Shown piece after piece: positions 9,012-18,772 of a stretch of 64,000 nucleotides of DNA. Position numbers and translations under genes: made by a program. The notes beneath the pieces are model-generated. The model saw nothing but the letters and a program-made list of their open reading frames with translations, was not told the DNA's origin and did no database searches. Numbering within the stretch: position 1 is the stretch's first letter; every line of letters starts with the position of its first letter. Source of the stretch: Porphyromonadaceae bacterium UBA7141 (GTDB lineage: Bacteria > Bacteroidota > Bacteroidia > Bacteroidales > Muribaculaceae). Location of the stretch: the NCBI GenBank assembly GCA_002491945.1, contig DKWX01000050.1:1-64000 (forward strand), given 5' to 3'.

Positions 9012-9250
9012 CATTTCGGATGGCTTTCAACAGATTTCTGGCGCGGTATTTGAGGGGTAATCTCTTGCAGACACCCCGGTTATAGCGTGTCAGTTCATCC
9101 TTGCGGACGGTCTCTGACCCGAAGAGACTACACTCTCTCTCTCCACCTCCGCAAAGGCTGTGTTGCGGCCGATGTCCGGTCAGTCATAATGACGCCGGCT
9201 TATCGCCGTAAAGACCGAGAAATACCATAAATATACGATTATATAAAGAA

Positions 9251-10630
9251 ATGAACGTAACTTACGCCCCTATCGACAACGTCAACGGTGAAATCACTGT
9301 TGTTATCGAAGAGAAGGATTATACTGACAAAGTAGAGAAGCAGCTCAAGGAAATCTCCAAGCACCGTCCGGAACCCGGTTTCCGTCCCGGTAAGACTCCC
9401 ATGGGTCTGCTCCGCAAGAAATATGGCGACGCCGTGAAGTATGACGTCATCAACAAGGAAGTTGGCGATGCCGTCTACGACTATATCCGCAATGAGAACC
9501 TCCACGTGCTCGGCAACCCCATGCCCGTCAAGATGGAGGAGGAATTCAACCTCGAGAACAAGGACTTCACATTCAGATTCAAGGTGGGTGTGGCTCCCGA
9601 AATCGACACTCATGTCAATAAAGACCTCCATGTGCCGTTCTACAACATCACTGTGAGCGATGAAATGATCGGCAACGAGGACGAGCAGCTCCGCAAGCGC
9701 TTCGGCAAGCAGGTTCCCGGAGAGGCCGTAGAGCCTAACGCCCTGGTGAAGGGTGTGATCACCGAGCTTGACGAGAATGGCGAGTCCAAAGCAGAGGGTA
9801 TCGTAGTGGAGAACGGCATCCTCGCCCCGTCTTACTTCAAGAACAAGGACCAGGAGGCTCTCTTCGACGGCAAGAAAGTAGGGGAGACTGTAGTGTTCAA
9901 CCCCGCCGCCACTTGTGATGGCAATGAGGCGGAACTCTCTTCGATGCTCAACATCGACAAGGCCGACGCAGCAGCACATCACGGCGACTTCAAGATGGAA
10001 ATCAAAGAAATCATCGTGGTGCAGCCCGCCGAACTCAACGAGGAGTATTTCGAAAATCTCTTCGGCAAGGATAAGGTGCACAATGAAGAGGAATACCGCA
10101 ATGCCATCAAGGAGATGATTGCCAACGCACTTGGCCACGACAGCTTCTACCGCTTCACCATCGATGCGAAGCAGGGTGTGCTGGACGCAGTAGGCGAGAT
10201 CGAGCTTCCGGAGCCGGTGCTCAAGGAGTATCTGATGCAGCGTGAGGAGAAAATCACACCTGAAAACGTAGATGAGGCTTTCGCCTCAATGCGTCCCCAG
10301 CTCGTGTGGGACCTCGTGGCCGAGGCTATCGCACGTCAGTTTGAGGTGAAGGTAGAGCAGTCCGACCTCATGAGCCTCGCCATGGCGACAGTGCAGCAGC
10401 AGCTCGCCCAGTACGGCATGGCCAACGCTCCGAAGGAAATGGTGGAGAAATATGCTCAGGAAATCCTCAAGGATGAGAAGAATGTGCAGCGTCTCGCCCA
10501 GCAAAGCATGGACTTCAAGGTGTTCAACGCCATCAAGGAGAATGTCTCGCTCGATGAGAAGGACGTCAATGTGGAGGAGTTCCGCACTCTCTTCGCATCG
10601 GAAGTCGGTGAGGAGGCTGGTGCCGAGTAA
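9251..10630 (+). CDS. tig: Trigger factor
   Basis: A 459-residue ribosome-associated chaperone that meets nascent chains at the exit tunnel. The N-terminal ribosome-binding domain contains the signature GFRPGKTPMGLLRKKYG (around residues 42-58; consensus FRxGxxP). The middle part (about 150-260) stands where the FKBP-like domain normally is but is weakly conserved, as is usual in Bacteroidetes. The C-terminal arm region is helical and acidic. It lies directly upstream of clpP-clpX, the common bacterial order, although a repeat and a hairpin separate it from clpP. Confidence 0.95.
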   Translation: MNVTYAPIDNVNGEITVVIEEKDYTDKVEKQLKEISKHRPEPGFRPGKTPMGLLRKKYGDAVKYDVINKEVGDAVYDYIRNENLHVLGNPMPVKMEEEFNLENKDFTFRFKVGVAPEIDTHVNKDLHVPFYNITVSDEMIGNEDEQLRKRFGKQVPGEAVEPNALVKGVITELDENGESKAEGIVVENGILAPSYFKNKDQEALFDGKKVGETVVFNPAATCDGNEAELSSMLNIDKADAAAHHGDFKMEIKEIIVVQPAELNEEYFENLFGKDKVHNEEEYRNAIKEMIANALGHDSFYRFTIDAKQGVLDAVGEIELPEPVLKEYLMQREEKITPENVDEAFASMRPQLVWDLVAEAIARQFEVKVEQSDLMSLAMATVQQQLAQYGMANAPKEMVEKYAQEILKDEKNVQRLAQQSMDFKVFNAIKENVSLDEKDVNVEEFRTLFASEVGEEAGAE

Positions 10631-10714
10631 TTATGCCGCTGCTGTCGCTACAGATTCTGAATAAGTAGTGGTATGAAATAAGTAAATAAGTGGTTTGAAT
10701 TTAATTCGGACACT

Positions 10715-10785
10715 TAGGTAAGTGTTTAAATTTAACCGATAGGAATTGAAAGGGAATATTTTATACAATTTGAACACTTGCTTAT
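10715..10785 (+). repeat. Internally deleted copy D of the TIR-bounded repeat
   Basis: A left end TAGGTAAGTGTTTAAATTTA and the first 30-odd bases of the interior (ccgatag...gggaatattttatac) are joined directly to the right end TTGAACACTTGCTTAT. The middle (about 115 bp) seen in copies B, F and G is missing. Just before it (10686-10716) another fragment, taagtggtttgaatttaa...cactta, resembles a second pair of ends. Internal deletions of this kind are typical of MITEs. Confidence 0.7.
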
Positions 10786-10814
10786 CTGGAATAATATTTT
10801 TTTAGACACACCCA

Positions 10815-10855
10815 CATCCCGGATTGCAGCCGTCAGACGGGCGCAATCCGGGATG
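10815..10855 (+). other. Strong hairpin 29 bases before clpP
   Basis: CATCCCGGATTGC (10815-10827) pairs perfectly over 13 bases with GCAATCCGGGATG (10843-10855). No T-run follows, so this is not a classic terminator for tig. In the clpP leader it could stabilise the mRNA or mark a processing site. Confidence 0.65.
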
Positions 10856-10883
10856 CGCGTAAATCTCTTACAAGACTCTTGAT

Positions 10884-11597
10884 ATGAAAAACGACTTCAG
10901 GAATTACGCCGTGCATCATCTCGGCATGAGTTCCAATACGCTCGACTCCTACGTGAAATTCGTGGATGCCAATGCCGGCGCGGTGTCAATGCCGCAGGCC
11001 GACTACCTCAACCCATACATCCTTGAAGAGCGTCAGCTCAATGTGACGCAGATGGATGTGTTCTCTCGTCTGATGATGGACCGCATCATCTTCCTCGGCA
11101 CACAGGTCAGCGACCAGAGCGCCAACATCATCCAGGCACAGATGCTCTATCTTGACTCTGTCGACCCCGACAAAGACATCTCCCTCTATATCAATTCTCC
11201 GGGCGGAAGTGTATACGCAGGTCTGGGCATCTACGACACTATGCAATACGTCAACTCCGACGTGTCGACAATCTGCACCGGTATGGCCGCTTCGATGGCC
11301 GCTGTGCTCCTTGTGGCCGGACAGAAGGGGAAGCGTTTCGCCCTGCCTCACTCGCGTGTGATGATTCATCAGCCGCTCGGCGGAATCCAGGGACAGGCCT
11401 CGGATATTGAAATCACGGCCCGCGAGATTCTCAAGCTCAAGGATGAGCTGTATCGTATAATTTCCGATCACTCCGGAATGCCCTTCGAAAAAGTGGCCGC
11501 CGACTCCGACCGCGACTATTGGATGATTGCCGCCGAGGCCAAGGAGTATGGTATGATTGATAAGATTCTGGTCAATAACCGCAAACGCGAGGACTGA
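10884..11597 (+). CDS. clpP: ATP-dependent Clp protease proteolytic subunit
   Basis: A 237-residue serine peptidase that forms the tetradecameric chamber of ClpXP. The catalytic Ser137 lies in GMAASMA and His162 in RVMIHQP. The acid is probably one of the Asp residues of DSDRDYW (about 208-211). An N-terminal extension of about 35-40 residues precedes the usual start region, longer than E. coli ClpP and common in Bacteroidetes. clpX follows 34 bases downstream, so the two form an operon. Confidence 0.96.
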   Translation: MKNDFRNYAVHHLGMSSNTLDSYVKFVDANAGAVSMPQADYLNPYILEERQLNVTQMDVFSRLMMDRIIFLGTQVSDQSANIIQAQMLYLDSVDPDKDISLYINSPGGSVYAGLGIYDTMQYVNSDVSTICTGMAASMAAVLLVAGQKGKRFALPHSRVMIHQPLGGIQGQASDIEITAREILKLKDELYRIISDHSGMPFEKVAADSDRDYWMIAAEAKEYGMIDKILVNNRKRED

Positions 11598-11631
11598 ACA
11601 GACTCTTTCTCCGGATTTAATAATATTACGA

Positions 11632-12936
11632 ATGACAAAGAAAAATGACGCTACGCGTTGTATGATGTGCGGTGCCGTAGAGACTGCCGATACTACGGTG
11701 GTCAAGGTGTTCGACGGTCTGACCCTATGCGAGGACTGTATCGCATACATCGACAGCGCACGCGACCAGGCATTGGCCGCCCGCCGCAAGGATACACCCT
11801 CCGGAGTGCATAAGAAGGAGGATATCCCCACACCGCATGAAATACGCGATTATCTCGACCAGTATGTCATCGGGCAGGAAGAGGCCAAGAAATATCTATC
11901 TGTGGCGGTATATAACCACTATAAGCGTATAGCCCAGGAGGCCTCGCGCGACAAGAACGCCCCCAAGGCCGCTCTGCGTGATGCTATCTCCGAAGTCGGC
12001 GACACGGATGTGGATATCGAAAAGTCGAATATAATAATGGTCGGTCCCACCGGCACAGGCAAGACGTTGCTCGCCAAAAGCATTGCGCGTCTGCTCGATG
12101 TCCCATTCGCTATCGTCGACGCTACGGTGCTCACCGAAGCCGGATATGTGGGCGAGGATATCGAATCGCTGCTCACACGCCTGCTGCAGAATTGCGACTA
12201 TGACGTGGAACGCGCGGAAAAGGGGATCGTCTTTATCGATGAGATTGATAAAATAGCGCGAAAGAGCGATAATCCCTCAATCACTCGCGATGTGAGCGGC
12301 GAAGGTGTGCAGCAGGGACTGCTCAAACTGCTGGAAGGCTCCACAGTGCTCGTGCCCCCGAACGGAGGGCGTAAGCACCCTGACCAGAAGATGATAGCCG
12401 TCGACACGAAGAATATCCTTTTCATCTGCGGCGGGGCATTCGACGGAATTGAGCGCAAGATAGCCAACCGCATGAACACCCATGTCGTGGGCTACGGTAA
12501 GGATGAGACGCTTAAGAAGAAACAGCGCGACAATCTGATGCGCTACGTCTTGCCGCAGGACCTGAAGAGCTTCGGTCTGATTCCCGAAATCATAGGGCGT
12601 CTGCCGGTGCTCACCGCGCTCAATCCGCTCGACCGCGATGCGTTGCTGCGCATCCTGACGGAGCCGAAGAATGCTCTGGTGCGACAGTATAAGCGTCTCT
12701 TCGAAATTGACGGCGTGCACCTCGAATTCACTCAGGATGCACTGGAGGCTATCGTCGACAAGGCGATAGAATATAAGCTCGGCGCCCGCGGACTGCGCTC
12801 GATAGTGGAGACGGTCATGGTCGACGCCATGTTCGACGTCCCCTCAATGCATGTCAAGGACTTCACAGTCGATGCGGCCTACGTGCTTTCGCGCCTCGAC
12901 CAGGCGAATTTCGATAAGGTGCGTCTTGCCGACTGA
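11632..12936 (+). CDS. clpX: ATP-dependent Clp protease ATP-binding subunit ClpX
   Basis: A 434-residue AAA+ unfoldase that feeds substrates to ClpP. The N-terminal zinc-binding domain has Cys10, Cys13, Cys33 and Cys36. Walker A is GPTGTGKT, Walker B is IVFIDEIDK, and the [17 protein letters not shown] sensor region follows. ATG 11632 gives the family N-terminus directly before the zinc finger. An upstream in-frame ATG at 11557 lies inside clpP and is unlikely. A clear terminator follows at 13025. Confidence 0.96.
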   Translation: MTKKNDATRCMMCGAVETADTTVVKVFDGLTLCEDCIAYIDSARDQALAARRKDTPSGVHKKEDIPTPHEIRDYLDQYVIGQEEAKKYLSVAVYNHYKRIAQEASRDKNAPKAALRDAISEVGDTDVDIEKSNIIMVGPTGTGKTLLAKSIARLLDVPFAIVDATVLTEAGYVGEDIESLLTRLLQNCDYDVERAEKGIVFIDEIDKIARKSDNPSITRDVSGEGVQQGLLKLLEGSTVLVPPNGGRKHPDQKMIAVDTKNILFICGGAFDGIERKIANRMNTHVVGYGKDETLKKKQRDNLMRYVLPQDLKSFGLIPEIIGRLPVLTALNPLDRDALLRILTEPKNALVRQYKRLFEIDGVHLEFTQDALEAIVDKAIEYKLGARGLRSIVETVMVDAMFDVPSMHVKDFTVDAAYVLSRLDQANFDKVRLAD

Positions 12937-13024
12937 CGCTGTCTGCGACAGCCGGAGCGACGGTAGCGACGGCATGTCATCGCACCCTGCTGCACCATAA
13001 TTTGAAATTGACACTCTCTGAAAA

Positions 13025-13058
13025 GCCCGCACTCCATAGTGAGTTGCGGGATTTTTTT
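13025..13058 (+). terminator. Rho-independent terminator after clpX
   Basis: CCCGCA-CTC pairs with GAG-TTGCGGG around a short loop, followed by ATTTTTTT. It separates clpPX from recQ. Confidence 0.85.
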
Positions 13059-13090
13059 GCAAGCATATATAAAATAATTCCACAGATAGT

Positions 13091-13120
13091 TTTGATTTCC
13101 AAGATTTTTTTTTAACTTTG
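13091..13120 (+). promoter_or_regulatory. Promoter of recQ
   Basis: TTTG (13091-13094), an 18-base spacer and TAACTTTG (13113-13120) match the Bacteroidota consensus. The predicted start of transcription is near 13127. That places an alternative GTG at 13134 almost at the 5' end and favours translation from ATG 13197. Confidence 0.75.
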
Positions 13121-13196
13121 AATACGCAACGGTGTGACTGACCAATATATCCGTCATCTCCGCGCGTCCCCCCCCCTCAACAAATACTCTCGCATA

Positions 13197-15374
13197 ATGG
13201 CAGATGACAAGGAAATTCTCCGGGCGCTCAGGGAGCACTTCGGTTTCGATGGCTTCAAAGGCAATCAGCAGGCTATAATCAGAGACCTGCTGGATGGCCG
13301 GGATGTGTTTGTGCTGATGCCTACGGGCGGCGGCAAATCACTATGCTACCAGCTCCCGGCCTTTATGTCGGAGGGCACGGCTATCGTCATATCCCCTCTT
13401 ATAGCCCTGATGAAAAACCAGGTGGATGCCATACGCTCGCATTGCGGCGACGAGGGGGTGGCTCATTTCCTCAATTCATCGCTCGGCAAGGCTGCGGTGC
13501 TTAAGGTGAAGGAGGATGTGCGCTCCGGGCGCACAAAGTTGCTTTATGTGGCTCCTGAATCTCTCTCCAAACTGTCGACAGTCGATTTCCTGCGCTCCAT
13601 AAAAATCAGCTTCTATGCCATCGACGAGGCGCACTGCATATCTGAATGGGGACATGATTTCCGGCCGGAATATCGTAAAATCCGGAGTCTGGTGGATTGT
13701 ATATCTCCACGCCCGATGATAGCCCTTACGGCCACGGCCACTCCCAAGGTGCAGCACGATATTCAGAAAAATCTCGGTATCACCGATGCCCGTGTCTATA
13801 AATCGAGCTTCAACCGCCCGAATCTATATTATGAAGTAAGACAGAAGACAGAGCATGTAGACCGCGACGTGATACGCTTCATCAAGAGCAACCCCGGGAA
13901 ATCAGGCATAATCTACTGCCTGTCGCGGCGCAGGGTGGAGGAACTCACCAATGTGCTTCGGCTCAACGGAATCCGAGCCAAAGCCTATCATGCCGGGATG
14001 GATGCCGCCACTCGGGCTGCAAATCAAGACGACTTCCTGACCGAAAAGGTGGACATCATTGTGGCCACAATAGCCTTCGGGATGGGTATCGACAAGCCCG
14101 ATGTGCGCTACGTCATACATTACGACGTGCCCAAAAGTCTGGAAGGATATTATCAAGAGACCGGTCGCGGAGGCCGCGACGGAGGCGAGGGCACATGTAT
14201 CGCTTTCTATTCAAGCAAGGATCTTCAGAAACTTGATAAACTCCTGCAGGGGAAGACACCGTCCGAACAGGAAATCGGGCGTCAGCTTCTGCTTGAGACC
14301 GCCCGCTACGCTGAGTCGGCAGTGTGCCGCCGCAAAATCCTGCTCAGCTATTTCGGCGAGCAGATGACCGACGACCGTTGCGGCAACTGCGACAACTGCC
14401 GCAATCCGAAGACACGTATAGAGGCCGGACCGCAGTTGCTCGTGGTACTCCGCGCATGCAGTATGCTTGGCGAGCGATATAAATCCGAATATATAGTGGC
14501 CTTCCTGACAGGTAGCCACACTGAGGAGGGACATCGCCTCGGTCACGATGCGCTCGAACTCTTCGGAGCACTTGCCGATGTAGAAGACCGTCTGCTCAAC
14601 ACTCTGATACAGCAGGCCGTCATAGCCGGATATCTTACCAATGATATGGAGAATTACGGCATACTCAAGCTAACCCCCATGGGGCGTCACTTTATCGGGA
14701 AACCGGAGAAGTTCATGATTGTCGGCCCTGCGGAAATGGATGAAGACACCGTTGAGGCGGGGGATGAGGAGACTGCCGCAGGAGCCGATACGGGATTGAT
14801 GGAAATGCTCTCGGAAGTGCGCCGGCGCATCGCCGCGCGCATTGACATGCCTCCGTATGTGGTGCTTCGCGACGAGGTGCTTGAGGCTATGGCCACCATG
14901 TATCCTACCGATACCGAGGAGTTCGCCAATATCAACGGCGTAGGGCAGGCCAAGGCCCGCCGCTTCGGCGAGGAGTTTCTTGAGGTAATCACGGAATATG
15001 TGCGCCGCAACAATATCGAGCCGCCATCAGACATCAAGGTGCGCACCGTGGCCGACACCGGAAAGACCAGAGTATACATCATACAGAGTATCGACCGCAA
15101 AATCGACCTTGAAGAGATTGCCGACAGCAAGGGGCTTGAGTTCGATGAGCTGATTGCCGAACTTGAGAATCTCGTGCTTGAGGGGACCCGCCTGAACATT
15201 GACTATTATCTCGATGAGATACTCGAAGAGGAGTGTCAGCAGGAAATACTCGACTATCTGCGTTCGCTTGAGGAAGACGACCTTGAAGCCGCGATACAGG
15301 AACTCGGCTCGGAATACACCGAAGAAGAAATACGCCTCATGCGCTTGAAATTCCTGTCGTCATGGAGTTGCTGA
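13197..15374 (+). CDS. recQ: ATP-dependent DNA helicase RecQ
   Basis: A 725-residue 3'-5' DNA helicase of recombination and repair. Walker A is MPTGGGKS (residues 41-48), the DEAH box is AIDEAHCISEWGHDFRP (141-157), and the RecQ-C zinc region carries CRRKILLSYFG and DRCGNCDNC. A winged helix follows, and an HRDC domain near 550-625 (PPYVVLRDEVLEAMA). A further C-terminal stretch of about 100 acidic residues extends past the HRDC, as in other Bacteroidetes RecQ proteins. Start ATG 13197 is supported by the promoter position and by MADDKEILRALREHFG, typical of the family. Confidence 0.94.
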   Translation: MADDKEILRALREHFGFDGFKGNQQAIIRDLLDGRDVFVLMPTGGGKSLCYQLPAFMSEGTAIVISPLIALMKNQVDAIRSHCGDEGVAHFLNSSLGKAAVLKVKEDVRSGRTKLLYVAPESLSKLSTVDFLRSIKISFYAIDEAHCISEWGHDFRPEYRKIRSLVDCISPRPMIALTATATPKVQHDIQKNLGITDARVYKSSFNRPNLYYEVRQKTEHVDRDVIRFIKSNPGKSGIIYCLSRRRVEELTNVLRLNGIRAKAYHAGMDAATRAANQDDFLTEKVDIIVATIAFGMGIDKPDVRYVIHYDVPKSLEGYYQETGRGGRDGGEGTCIAFYSSKDLQKLDKLLQGKTPSEQEIGRQLLLETARYAESAVCRRKILLSYFGEQMTDDRCGNCDNCRNPKTRIEAGPQLLVVLRACSMLGERYKSEYIVAFLTGSHTEEGHRLGHDALELFGALADVEDRLLNTLIQQAVIAGYLTNDMENYGILKLTPMGRHFIGKPEKFMIVGPAEMDEDTVEAGDEETAAGADTGLMEMLSEVRRRIAARIDMPPYVVLRDEVLEAMATMYPTDTEEFANINGVGQAKARRFGEEFLEVITEYVRRNNIEPPSDIKVRTVADTGKTRVYIIQSIDRKIDLEEIADSKGLEFDELIAELENLVLEGTRLNIDYYLDEILEEECQQEILDYLRSLEEDDLEAAIQELGSEYTEEEIRLMRLKFLSSWSC

Positions 15375-15592
15375 CCCGGCCTGACCATGCGGCATGACAT
15401 GATGCGACATCTGCTCAAAATAATAATGAATCCCGGCATCGAAAAAAGTTTAAACGACTTCTATAATTTTACCGCGCCGCTGCCGTTATATCTCATAGGT
15501 GCGATAGCGGCAGAGTGCCGCCGGAGCACCCGGCAGCCTCCGGAATGGCGTGCCGGATTGCATTTTGTATTTAGAACTATCCCTAAACAAGC

Positions 15593-17521
15593 ATGAAGAC
15601 TACACTTCTGTTGGGGGCCGGCCTTGGCATCTGCGCATTGGCCTGGGCCGCCAAAGATCCGGTGATAATGACCGTCAACGGTGTTGACGTGCCCAAATCG
15701 GAATTTGAATATCTCTACCACAAAAACTCACAGCAGCAGCTGGCTCCGCAACCTTTGGAGGATTATGTGGAGATGTTTGTCAATTACCGCCTCAAAGTGG
15801 CCGACGCTATGGCTGCGGGTATCGACACTACGGCCGCATTCCGCCAGGAGATGGACCAATACCGTCATGATCTGGCCGCTCCGTATATGACCGATTCTGT
15901 ATATCTCGACAAGCTTGTAGCCGAAGCATATGGCCGCAGCCGGGAGGAGGTGCCCACAAGCCATATCATGATTTTCAAGGCCCCTTCGGCCGAAGCTAAC
16001 GCAACCGCAGTGGCTAAACTCGACTCGATCCGAAATGTGGTCATGGCCGGCGGTGATTTCGCAGAGATGGCCAGACTCTACAGTCAGGACCGTGGCTCAA
16101 ACTCACGTGGCGGCAGTCTGGGCTATATCACGGCCGGACGATATCCCTATACATTCGAACTTACGGCCTACAGCATCAAGCCCGGCGAGGTGTCGGAAGT
16201 GATTGAAAGCCCTGTCGCATATCATATCGTAAAGACTGGCGGCCATCGCCCGGCACGAGGCACAGTGCGCGCCTCGCATATCCTGATAATGGACCAGAAA
16301 GGCACCCCCGAAGAGTCGGCCGCACGCAAGGCGCGCATCGACAGCATTTATGAGGTGTTGAAGGCATCCCCCTCAAAGTTCGAGGATATGGCCATGCGAT
16401 ATTCCGACGACAAGGGGTCGGCCCGTCAGGGAGGTCTGCTCCAATGGTTCGGGTCAGGAATGATGGTGCAGGAATTCGACAGCGTGGCATTCGCGCTTCC
16501 GGTAGGGCAGATCAGTGAGCCGTTCCGCACCCAGTTCGGCTGGCATATCATAAATAAAATCGACAGGAAGGATCCCCCCTCGCTCGACGAAATGCGCGCT
16601 CAGGAAATCGCCCGCATAATGAATCCCCAGGATGAGCGCTGCGCCTTGGTAAAGAAGAATCAGACGGCGCAGCTGGCCAAAAAGCACAACGCGCGTCTCA
16701 ATGACGCTCTCGTCGGCAAGCTGAATTCGTATGTGGCCTCCAACGGCGTCGATTCACTCTTCTACGTCACATTCTCGACTCCGGAATACGTATCGCAAGA
16801 AATCATGAAAGTCGGCAAGCAGCCGGTGATGCTGCAGGCGTTCCTCTCTTCAATGCACGGTGGCCTTCAGCCCAATCCTGTGATAGGAGCGAAATACCTC
16901 GATAATGCCATCTCAAATTTTGAGAACTCCACTCTGGTCGAGGCCGAAGAGGCATGGCTCGAGGCTAATGAAGCCGACTATCGCAACCTGCTTCACGAAT
17001 ACACCAATGGTTCGCTCCTTTATGAGGCAAGTGTGCGTAATGTATGGGACAAGGCTTCGAAAGATATCAAGGGCCTTGAAGAATATTTTGAGCGCAACCG
17101 CTCAAATTATAAGTGGGACGTGCCCCACGCCAAGGGTATCCTCGTGCAGGCAAAGAATGACTCTGTGGCAGCCGATGTGGCGCGCCGCTATGCCGCGCTT
17201 CCCAAAGATGAGGCTTTGGCCACACTTAAGAAGGAATACAAGGGTGAGGCATCCATCGACCGCGTGCTTGTGCAGCGCGGACAGAATCCGATGGTCGATG
17301 CCCTGATGTTCGGTGTCGGTGAGGCGACATCGCCCAATGCCAACTTTTCGACTTGCCTCATGATCGACGGTCGTGTCATCGATGCTCCGGAGGAGGTAAG
17401 CGATGTGCGAGGCCTTGTCACCGGCGATTATCAGGAAGAACTCGAACAGGTATGGATTTCCGACCTACGGTCACGCTACCCGGTGGAAATCAACCGTAAG
17501 GTGCTCAAAAAGGTAAAATAA
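15593..17521 (+). CDS. Peptidylprolyl isomerase (parvulin/SurA type), large
   Basis: A 642-residue exported foldase. A Sec signal peptide (MKTTLLLGAGLGICALAWA) precedes a SurA-like N-terminal helical region (VNGVDVPKSEFEYLY). Two parvulin (PpiC) domains follow, at about 118-215 (VPTSHIMIFKAP ... GGSLGYITAGRYP) and 222-325 (VRASHILIMDQKG ... RQGGLLQWFGSGM). A further helical region of about 300 residues completes it. It is the first of three tandem SurA/parvulin-like genes before an OstA-like gene, so a role in outer-membrane protein folding in the periplasm is likely. A terminator and a new promoter separate it from the second. Confidence 0.9.
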   Translation: MKTTLLLGAGLGICALAWAAKDPVIMTVNGVDVPKSEFEYLYHKNSQQQLAPQPLEDYVEMFVNYRLKVADAMAAGIDTTAAFRQEMDQYRHDLAAPYMTDSVYLDKLVAEAYGRSREEVPTSHIMIFKAPSAEANATAVAKLDSIRNVVMAGGDFAEMARLYSQDRGSNSRGGSLGYITAGRYPYTFELTAYSIKPGEVSEVIESPVAYHIVKTGGHRPARGTVRASHILIMDQKGTPEESAARKARIDSIYEVLKASPSKFEDMAMRYSDDKGSARQGGLLQWFGSGMMVQEFDSVAFALPVGQISEPFRTQFGWHIINKIDRKDPPSLDEMRAQEIARIMNPQDERCALVKKNQTAQLAKKHNARLNDALVGKLNSYVASNGVDSLFYVTFSTPEYVSQEIMKVGKQPVMLQAFLSSMHGGLQPNPVIGAKYLDNAISNFENSTLVEAEEAWLEANEADYRNLLHEYTNGSLLYEASVRNVWDKASKDIKGLEEYFERNRSNYKWDVPHAKGILVQAKNDSVAADVARRYAALPKDEALATLKKEYKGEASIDRVLVQRGQNPMVDALMFGVGEATSPNANFSTCLMIDGRVIDAPEEVSDVRGLVTGDYQEELEQVWISDLRSRYPVEINRKVLKKVK

Positions 17522-17647
17522 TCCACGGCATCCCCGCATTTCATGCATGACTCATGAATGCGCCGGATTCATCGGAAAGCGGCGCGCCGCTGATTGCGCC
17601 CGCGTTGCCTGTAAGCCCGGCATTACCGTGGAACATGTTAAATTTCA

Positions 17648-17695
17648 AAGGTGCCCGTCTCTGAAAAAGGGGAGGGCACCTTTTACTGTTCTTCA
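17648..17695 (+). terminator. Rho-independent terminator after the first parvulin gene
   Basis: GGTGCCC (17650-17656) pairs with GGGCACC (17684-17690), followed by TTTTACT. The transcript of the large PPIase probably ends here. Confidence 0.75.
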
Positions 17696-17781
17696 GCCCG
17701 GACCGGATTCTTCGGCCGGACCGGGGAGGAGTCCGTAATAACTTTTTTCATTCATTAAGCTCCGGTCAGAAAATTTTTTAG

Positions 17782-17789
17782 TAAATTTG
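17782..17789 (+). promoter_or_regulatory. Candidate -7 box for the SurA/OstA operon
   Basis: TAAATTTG matches TAnnTTTG about 42 bases before the lipoprotein start at 17831. The -33 element is not clear. Confidence 0.55.
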
Positions 17790-17830
17790 TAAGCTGAAGC
17801 GGTTTGCACCGTTGATTATATACACGAGTG

Positions 17831-18736
17831 ATGAAAATTCCGGCTCTGTCATACATATTGGCCAGTGTCGCCGCCGTAGCCATCTGCTCCACAGCCTGCC
17901 GCAAGCAGACACCAGTGCAGGAAATTCCGGCCGACGATGTGGTCGTGGCCGTAGGCGATTCGATGCTTACACGCACCGAGGTCCTCTGCCGTATCCCGTC
18001 CGGAATGGCCCCGGCCGACAGTGCCGAACTGTTCAATTCCATAGTCGACGGATGGGTGGAGCGTCATCTTCTTGCCGACATCGTGCGAGATGACCCGGAT
18101 GAAATGGCACGCATCGACCGAATGGCGGAGCAATATCGGCGCCGTCTGATGGTGGCGTCCTACCGGCGGAGCCTCCGTGCTTCCCATCGATGGAGTGTCC
18201 CCAACGATTCTATCCGCGCATATTTCAGGGATAATTCGGCGTCGCTCATACTGGAGCGCCCCGTGCTGAAGGGGCTTTACGTCAAGGTGCCTTCAGATGC
18301 CGCAAGGCTGGCTGACATACGCCGGTGGATGATGACAGCCACACCGGATGCCATCGATAATCTGGAGCGTTACGGATTGGCTGACGCAATAGAGTATTCC
18401 TTTTTCGAGGATAAATGGACTGACTGGAATCTGATTGCGCGTCAGATCCCATATCGGTTTGACAATCCCGACTCTTTTGTGGCGACACGGCAGAATTTCG
18501 AGACCGCTTATGGAGGCATGACATATCTGCTGCATATCTCCTCGTTCCTCCCTTCGGGCGAGGTGATGCCCTATGAGGTGGCAGCCCCGATAATCGCGGG
18601 CCGGCTCGAGCTGGAGTCGGGGCAGTCCTATGAGAGGCAACTCATAGCCGGTCTCTATGCAAAGGCCCGCAAGGAAGGACGTCTCCGGGATTACAGGGAG
18701 GGCTACGATGCGCACCGTCCCTCTTCCCGAAAATAA
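17831..18736 (+). CDS. Lipoprotein related to SurA-type PPIases
   Basis: A 301-residue predicted lipoprotein. The signal peptide ends in a lipobox (STAC, Cys23), so it would be anchored in the periplasm. The N-terminal part (VVVAVGDSMLTRTEVLCRIP, then a long helical stretch) resembles the SurA N-terminal chaperone domain. No convincing PpiC catalytic domain is seen, so it may be a chaperone without isomerase activity. ATG 17831 directly follows an in-frame GTG. The next gene starts 36 bases downstream, so it probably shares a transcript with the SurA-like and OstA-like genes. Confidence 0.7.
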   Translation: MKIPALSYILASVAAVAICSTACRKQTPVQEIPADDVVVAVGDSMLTRTEVLCRIPSGMAPADSAELFNSIVDGWVERHLLADIVRDDPDEMARIDRMAEQYRRRLMVASYRRSLRASHRWSVPNDSIRAYFRDNSASLILERPVLKGLYVKVPSDAARLADIRRWMMTATPDAIDNLERYGLADAIEYSFFEDKWTDWNLIARQIPYRFDNPDSFVATRQNFETAYGGMTYLLHISSFLPSGEVMPYEVAAPIIAGRLELESGQSYERQLIAGLYAKARKEGRLRDYREGYDAHRPSSRK

Positions 18737-18772
18737 TCTTTCAGACTTAATTTTACTGGTAACCAACACTGG

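Noticed and set aside
9239..10138. Minus-strand open frame of 299 codons opposite tig
   Set aside because: Antisense shadow of trigger factor. The peptide is dominated by Leu, Val, Glu and His as expected from reversed codons, with no promoter or family match.
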